A DNA stretch of 64,000 nucleotides, from positions 88,063,501 to 88,127,500 of the forward strand of contig CM074862.1 of the NCBI GenBank assembly GCA_037501455.1, given 5' to 3'. Each line of letters opens with the position of its first letter. The stretch's first letter is position 1. Below, in pieces: positions 57,981 through 64,000 of the stretch. The notes below the pieces were generated by a model. The model worked only from the letters and a program-made list of their open reading frames with translations, made no database searches and was not told where the DNA came from. The translations under genes and the position numbers were made by a program. The stretch comes from Lantana camara (lineage: Eukaryota > Streptophyta > Magnoliopsida > Lamiales > Verbenaceae).

Positions 57981-58207
57981 TGGGAACAACCGTTCCCAGC
58001 CTCAAGGCATTGTGGGAACGGGCGTTCCCACCTTTTCAAATGAACTAGGCGGCCGAACATGGGAACGGCCGTTCCCATTTTGGCCTTGGTGCCGGAAGGG
58101 CCGTTCCCAGCTTCAGCGCGTTTTTAAAATGGAAGTCGTTGGCGCGCTTTTGGGATTACGGGAACGACCGTTCCCATTTTTCAAAGGGATCCGGAACGGC
58201 CGTTCCC
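57981..58207. repeat. Palindrome cluster E in E6 LTR (six units, GGGAACGGCCGTTCCC)
   Basis: Units: TGGGAACAACCGTTCCCA (57981-57998), TGGGAACGGGCGTTCCCA (58013-58030), ATGGGAACGGCCGTTCCCAT (58059-58078, perfect), GGAAGGGCCGTTCCC (58094-58108), GGGAACGACCGTTCCC (58160-58175), GGAACGGCCGTTCCC (58193-58207). Steps are close to 32, 47, 34, 66 and 33 bp. Confidence 0.93.
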
Positions 58208-59664
58208 ACCTGGATTGCAGAACAAAAGTTTCTGCATAAAATTACGAAAATGACCCCTTGATCCGACGACTTCTTTGACCCTGAATTGCTATAATATGTG
58301 CTAATATGTACTGAAACAACATGTTATCATGCCACATTGCATTTTCCTCGTCATCTCGATACATTTCCGCCGTTCGTCATATTTGGTCCATTTTAGGTCA
58401 TATCTCACGTATACACGTCGTGTTTACACAGGTCACGGGGTTGTGGACGAGGAGCAGGCTCAGTAAAGTATATCCTTGTCATATTTTGTAAGAAAGGTGA
58501 GGTTTTCTTTTAGGTAAATCGAACCCTATAACCCTTACGTGCTATTTTTCGGCCAAAACATATTATCATTATAAACGGTTCCAAAGTTACAAATATTTCA
58601 AGCAAGAAAGTAATGATTGTCATGATTTTCAAGCAAGTTTGGCGAGTACATGATTGCACGTGGGCCCGAGGGTAATTCTTGAGCCAACCGGGAAAGCAAG
58701 GGCTGACGGGTAACTCCTGAATTATCCTCACATTGTTGGGATCACCCCCGAAGCCACTAGGAGATTAGTGGTGGAAGGAGTTCCGTGTCTAGAGGGTCAA
58801 GTCCTCTACACACACCATGTCGTGGATAGTTGAGCCTTGCAAACTCACTATCACCCGGAGGAAGAAGGAGACTGGGGATTAATCCGGCATGTCAGGTTAT
58901 CCTCGGGTTATTGCATGATTTCAAGCATGAAACTGTCTTTGTGAGCACTAAATGGAATTGTATGATCATGTATTGAATTAATAAAGCAAGCATGTATTGT
59001 CACGTTTGGTGTAAAGGTTGGAGAATCGCCCCTACTCGCCGGGGTCACATGTTCATGAAATGTTCAAGTTAAAACGTTAAAGTGATTGGTTGTAATCTCG
59101 GGCAAAGATTTAGTTTTCTTGAACTATATATCTATTTTATTTCCAAAGTCTTCACCCAAGGCTACAACTTGCATGTGATGTGTGTTGTATATAATTATTG
59201 CCCCTCACTCAGTCTTCGGTAGACTGATACTTCACTTTTCAGGTACTTGAGCGCTTGGTCGTGCTAGGCGGGTGTCCAGTCGAGTTTTGCATTTTCACGA
59301 GTCTAGTACCGTACCTTCATGTATAGCACTTTTGGCACCTCATGTTATGATCGTTGGTATTACATTTTGAATACTTAAGCATGTATATTATTAAGAGATG
59401 ATAATGTATTGATAGTTAAGTTGGTACCTATTATATATCTATTCGGTAAATATGGTACCTATATGTATAATTGAGTTATTGCTTCCGCTTTCGTTATCAT
59501 GTTTGCTTTATTATATTGGGGAGTGTCCCGCCTAGCTCGTCATTTTTATTGTGACCCGTTCGCTATAGTTTTGGTTTATGTATGGACTTTCCATTTCATA
59601 CGTGGATCGAGGCTATAGTGCGGGGGATGTAGTGCCCTGGGGGTTAGGGTGCTACATCTACAGG

Positions 59665-59676
59665 TGGTATCAGAGC
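59665..59676 (+). other. Primer-binding site of E6
   Basis: TGGTATCAGAGC occurs eight nucleotides after the LTR end, followed by CCGGTTGCAAAACC. Confidence 0.93.
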
Positions 59677-59910
59677 CCGGTTGCAAAACCGAGGTTCTCG
59701 AGTCGTGTCGGGTCAGTCTAGATCGCACGGCATAGGATTACTTGTTACTTGAGAGTCTGCATTTCACTGAATTACTTGATTTATTTGCTTTCTTGCATTA
59801 ATTGAGCTACTTGACCTTTCTTGAATGTGTGCTTATTGATATCACTGAATTATATGCACACATTTGCATTTATTAATCAAGCCACGCATATGTAGTGATC
59901 TGATTTTAGG
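59677..59910 (+). other. E6 leader
   Basis: It spans 234 nt from primer site to the gag ATG. No extra ORF comparable to that of E3 is present. Confidence 0.75.
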
Positions 59911-60990
59911 ATGGAGCACGACAGACAGTCCAGTGACCGATCCTCGAGACACAGGCATCATCATCATCGCCGGCATCATCGTCGGGAGAGAACACCACCT
60001 CCTCCACCTGCTCAGGCACAGCCCCAGGATTTCATGAACGCGGTAGTGGGGCTAATTGATCAGAGGTTACAGGAACGGGTACCTCCACCACCTCCAGCAC
60101 CAGTAGCACCTCAGGAGAACCCCATTTCTGCCATTTTGCGAGAGTTTCAGAATCAGCATCCCCCGAAGTTCTATAAGGGAGACGATATACAGGCAGAGAT
60201 GTGGCTGAAGGAGATTGAGAGGATTTGGCAGCTCATACCTTGTGACACCCGGGAGAAGGCTCGCTGTACACTTACTTAGATCCAGGGCGAGGCCTATTCG
60301 TGGTGGGAGAGCACACAGATAGTCTTGGAGGCAGCAGGGACAGATATCACCTGGGAGGTATTTGTACGGGGAGTTCAGAAACAAGTATATTCCTCCAGCT
60401 TCCCGTACTCACAGGTTGAGGGAGTTCACCGAGCTGAAACAGGGAGGAAGATCTGTGGGGCAGTATATCGCCGAGTTCGAAAGACTTTCTCGCTATGCAC
60501 CTAACATGGCAAATGATGACTTTCATAAGGCGATGCAGTTTGTTCAGGGACTCAGACCAGATATCCAGGATGCCCTGAAAGCAGCCAATACCAGCACTTG
60601 GGCCAAAGCTACCTCAAAGGCTCTAAAGGTTGAGGATTCTGATATTGCTAGGAGGGCTACTCAGCGTACTAGACAGGCTTCAGGCTCGAGAGTAGGTCAG
60701 GGATCGAGCTCAGGAAAGAGATCGATGATTTACTCTGCACCCCCAGCGCAGAGGGACTCTGGGAAGAAGGCTAAGACCGCAGGACCGTTACAGAAGGGTC
60801 CGAGAGCTCCAGCACCACCACAGCCACCTCAGAAACCGGGCTGCAGATTCTGTGGACTTTCCACACGTCATTATGATAACTGCAGACGGAGGTTGGGCTT
60901 ATGTTCAATCTGCGGGAGTGACGAGCACTTGGTGGATGGTTGTTCGGATCGTCGGGATCCGCCACCTGCAGGACCGAGGCCCCTTGTGAG
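59911..60990 (+). pseudogene. gag: E6 gag, broken
   Basis: The ATG at 59911 starts a His/Arg-rich then Pro-rich leader, followed by the capsid-type domain ([56 protein letters not shown]). Two zinc knuckles follow (from 60842, [14 protein letters not shown]; then [14 protein letters not shown], a regular CX2CX4HX4C). TAG at 60277-60279 interrupts frame 1. One extra G in the run 60368-60371 then shifts the gag frame to frame 2, where it continues into pol. Confidence 0.9.
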
Positions 60991-63900
60991 AGCTCGGGCT
61001 TATGCACTCGCTGGAGAGGAGCAGGAGGCCGAGATTGACCCCGCCGCGGTAGTTGAAGGTACTATTTGCATCCATGGCACGAACATCCATACATTATTTG
61101 ATCCGGGAGCTACACACTCCTTTCTTGCGCACTCTATTGCTATTACATTATCTTTGCCTGCTATGTGTACTTCTGTGCGCTATCTAGTTAGTACTCCTTT
61201 CGGTAGTAGGCGAGAGATGGATCAGGTTTACAGGGATGTTTTAGTGGTGATTGAAGGCCGAGAATTTCTGACCGATTTCATTGTTATGTCAATGGAGAGA
61301 TACGGGGCTATATTGGGGATGGATTGGCTATACAGGCATTGTGCTACAGTTGATTGTCGGGCTAAGAAAGTGCAGTTGGGTTCAGAGGTTGTTACGGGTT
61401 GTACTTCGAAAATCGTACCCCTACTTTCGTTTTCAGAGGCTCAGAAATTAGTCAGAGACGGGGCTACAGGGTTCATTGCTTATATTCTGAACAAGCCAAA
61501 GGATCAGGTGAAATTGGAGGATACCGAAGTGGTAAAGGAGTTTCCCGAGGTATTTCCAGAAAAGTTAGATTCTTTGCCTCCTGAGCGAGAGATTGAGTTC
61601 GTGATCGATCTTTTTCCGAATGCTGAGCGGTATTCAAAGACTCCATACCGGATGGCTCCAGCAGAATTTAAGGAATTAAAAGTCCAGCTTGAGGCATTAT
61701 TGGAAGTTGGGTATATTCGACCGAGTTCTTCACCTTGGGGAGCACCCGTTTTATTTGTAAAGAAAAAGGACGGGACTTTAAGAATGTGCATCGATTACCG
61801 GGAGTTGAACTGGATGACTATTAAGAACAAGCATCCCCTCCCACATATCGAGGAGTTATTCGATATACTTCAGGGTTCTAAAGTCTACTCAAAATTGGAT
61901 TTAAGACAGGGATACTACCAGCTGCGAATCCGAGCAGAGGATATTCCTAAGACAGGATTCAATACTCGGTACGGGCACTACGAGTTGTGGTTATGCCGTT
62001 TGGATTAACTAATGCCCCTGCAGCTTTCATGGATATGATGCACCGGATTTTCAGGCCTTTTCTCGACAAGTTTGTGGTGATATTTATTGATGATATTCTG
62101 GTTTTCTCAAAATCAGCCGAGGAGCATACGAGGCATCTCAGACTTGTTCTCCAGACCCTAAAGGAACATCAGTTATTTGCTAAGTTTAGCAAGTGCGAAT
62201 TCTAGATCGATCGGGTTTCTTTCTTGGGACATGTAATTTCAGGAAAAGGGTTGGAAGTTGATCCCTCGAAAATCGAGGCCGTGCTCAAGTGGGAGAAACC
62301 AAAGAATGCCTCGGAAATTAGAAGCTTCTTGGGATTGGCCGGTTATTACAGAAGGTTCGTTCAGGATTTTTCTAAGATTGCTGCACCGTTGACCCGATTG
62401 ACAAAGAAAGATGTCAAGTTTGTCTGGGACGAGAAGTGTGATCAAAGCTTTAACTTTTTGAAAGAAAAGTTGGTCTCAGCTTCGGTGTTAGCACTTCCTA
62501 AGGGTTCAGAGGAGTATGCAGTGTATACAGATGCTTCTAAAGAAGGCCTAGGTTGTGTTTTGACTCAGAAAGGAAAAGTGATCGCTTATGCTTCCCGAAA
62601 GCTAAAGGAATATGAAAGGAATTATCCGACACACGACATAGAGCTTGTAGCCGTGATCTTTGCTCTCGGGAAATGGAGACACTATCTTCACGGGACTTCC
62701 TTCGAGATTTTTACCGACCACAAAAGCCTCCAGTATTTGTTCACACAGAAAGATTTGATTATGAGGCAACGGCGTTGGATGGAAAAACTAGAAGATTATG
62801 ATTGTACGATTAAGTACCATCCAGGAAAACCTAACGTGGTAGCCGATGCACTTAGCAGGAAGGCGAGTGTATCGAGTTTGGAAATAAAGGAAATTGATGA
62901 AGTGACGCCGATTGTGTTAAAGGCTCGTGTTTCTAATATCACAATTCAGTCGGAATTGAAGTATCAGTTATTTGAGGTTCAGAATAAGGATCAGGAAGTT
63001 CAGAAGCTTGTAAGTAAAGCTAAGGATGACTCGGAGAGTCCGTTTGGGTTTGATGAGACCGGGTTACTTCGGTTCAAAAACAGAGTGGTAATACTTGAAG
63101 AATTGAAACGGGTCCTACTTGAAGAAGCTCACAAGTCAGCCTATTCGATCCACCCCGGAGGGAACAAAATGTATAAGGATTTGAAGCAACATTATTGGTG
63201 GAATGGGATGAAAAAGGATGTGGCTGAGTATGTGAAACATTGCCTGACTTGTCAGAAGGTGAAAGTTGAGCACCAAAAGCCCGCGGGACTTCTACAACCG
63301 TTACCTATTCCAGAGTGGAAGTGGGAACAAGTAACGATGGACTTTGTTTCCGGATTACCGAAGGTTAAAGGCGGGTTTGATGGAATTTGGGTAATAGTGG
63401 TTAGATTTACAAAGTCTGCTCACTTTCTACCGGTCCGGATGTCTTATAAGATCCCGAAGTTGGCTGAAATTTATAACAGAGAGATTATCCGACTTTATGG
63501 CATTCCGGTGATTATAGTTTCTGACCGAGACCCGAGGTTTACGTCCAAGTTGTGGCAAGAGTTACAGGCCGTTTTGGGAACGAGGCTCAAGTTCAGTACG
63601 GCATTTTACCCGCAGACAGACGGCCAAACAAAAAGGATAATCAGGTATTTGGAAGATCTTCTTCGGGCTTGCGCGATGGATTTTCAGAATTCATGGGCAG
63701 AACAGCTTCCTTTGATCGAATTTGCTTATAATAACAGCTTTCAGGCTTCAGTTGGGATGGCTCCGTATGAACTTCTTTATAGAAGAAAGTGCCGATCTCC
63801 GTTGTTCTTCGACTTGGAAGAGTGGAAATGGTCGAAGTAGGAAGGGGTAAAGAAAGGTGAAAGATTCGAAAGGCCTTCCAAAGTCGTTCAGGCTATGATT

Positions 63901-64000
63901 GAGAAAGTCCAAATGATTCAACAACGGATGAAAGCCGCGCGAGATAGGCAAAAGAGCTATGTCGATAAGCGCCGAAGAGATCTAGAATTTGAAGTTGGTG
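60991..64000 (+). pseudogene. pol: E6 pol: protease, RT, RNase H, integrase; broken and cut at window end
   Basis: Protease motif DPGATHSF at 61100. RT has [14 protein letters not shown] and FIDDILVF; a missing base near 61985 shifts the frame between them. TAG at 62203-62205 stands where E3 has Trp. RNase H has [16 protein letters not shown] and FTDHKSL. Integrase has an HHCC finger (HKSAYSIH...CLTC), catalytic Asp at 63340 and 63523, but Lys (AAA, 63631-63633) 36 codons further, where E3 has the catalytic Glu. Within VVVDRF-type context the Asp is Val. TAG at 63838-63840 precedes a frame that stays open to 64000 (KSYVDKRRRDLEF). It therefore carries both reading-frame breaks and a lost active-site residue. 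Confidence 0.93.

Larger units (their letters stand above)
56601..59656 (+). repeat. E6 5' LTR (3056 bp including a MITE)
   Basis: It starts TGTAACGCCCCGGCTCCGG and ends TTAGGGTGCTACA. It contains the MITE at 56754-57145 and palindrome cluster E (57981-58207). The hairpin CAGTC-TTCGGTA-GACTG is at 59210-59226, GCTAGGCGG at 59263-59271 and CCGCCTAGC at 59528-59536. Between the two arms GGTACCTAT-type repeats take the place of the CGGGAC units. Confidence 0.92.
56601..64000 (+). mobile_element. E6: gag-pol LTR retrotransposon, cut by window end
   Basis: 5' LTR (56601-59656), primer site (59665-59676), gag, and pol through the integrase core; the chromodomain, if any, and the 3' LTR lie beyond 64000. 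Protein motifs are close to those of E3 but the LTR is a different family. Two frameshifts, three stops and a lost integrase Glu show it is dead. Confidence 0.93.

Noticed and set aside
57981..58207. Spaced palindromic repeats looking like a CRISPR array
   Set aside because: Units are degenerate, the spacing is irregular, there are no cas genes, and the surroundings are a plant LTR.
57825..58239. Overlapping frames of 72 and 108 codons in the E6 LTR
   Set aside because: They run through the palindrome cluster; the repeating residues only reflect the DNA repeats.
1..64000. Host genes, tRNA, rRNA or organelle DNA
   Set aside because: All coding motifs found belong to gag-pol or the one extra ORF of E3. 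No tRNA cloverleaf or rRNA stretch was noticed by eye.

Overview
This is a non-genic stretch of a flowering-plant nuclear genome, probably a eudicot (inference from element types; the species cannot be named). I found no host protein-coding, rRNA or tRNA gene. Nearly all of the window is Ty3/gypsy LTR retrotransposon sequence of the chromovirus type, probably the Tekay/Del lineage. The reasons are very long LTRs (3-4 kb) starting TGTAAC and ending TTACA or CTACA, a primer-binding site TGGTATCAGAGC (initiator-Met tRNA) in every readable element, pol order PR-RT-RNaseH-IN, and a C-terminal chromodomain. Elements are labelled E1-E6.

Layout. 1-5733: E1, minus strand, cut by the window edge. 5734-6268: a loose piece of an E3-family LTR. 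6269-34704: a three-level nest, all plus strand. E2 (outermost, non-coding; left LTR truncated and chimeric) was entered by E3 (7390-30221, target duplication GAGAT), which encodes gag-pol and an extra upstream ORF. E3 was in turn split inside the RT coding region by E4 (15183-23470, target duplication TTATC). E4 belongs to the same non-coding family as E2. 34705-38720: LTR fragments in both orientations. 38721-40407 plus 49294-50115: an unassigned AT-rich repeat interrupted by E5 (40408-49293, minus strand), which keeps only a decayed gag. 50116-55528: three more LTR fragments. 55529-56600: a foldback sequence around AT microsatellites. 56601-64000: E6, plus strand, with 5' LTR, gag and most of pol before the window ends; its LTR carries a Mutator-type MITE.

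How they work together. E3 and E6 are of the autonomous type but are broken by stops and frameshifts. E2, E4 and E5 lack pol and would need proteins supplied in trans. E2, E4 and E5 share a stem-loop just before the polypurine tract.

The most interesting signals lie inside the LTRs. (1) A short hairpin near the LTR 3' end recurs at 13 sites in both orientations, with compensating stem changes. (2) Downstream of it, a 9-nt pair GCTAGGCGG / CCGCCTAGC is kept about 255-410 nt apart in eight LTRs. (3) Tandem units bounded by CGGGAC and GAACCCG lie between those arms. (4) Clusters of three to six imperfect palindromes share the core ACGGCCGT but have cluster-specific flanks, often about 32 bp apart. 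(5) E3 has an intact coiled-coil ORF between the primer-binding site and gag. These fit RNA or DNA elements acting in cis for transcription, packaging or silencing; that role is inference.
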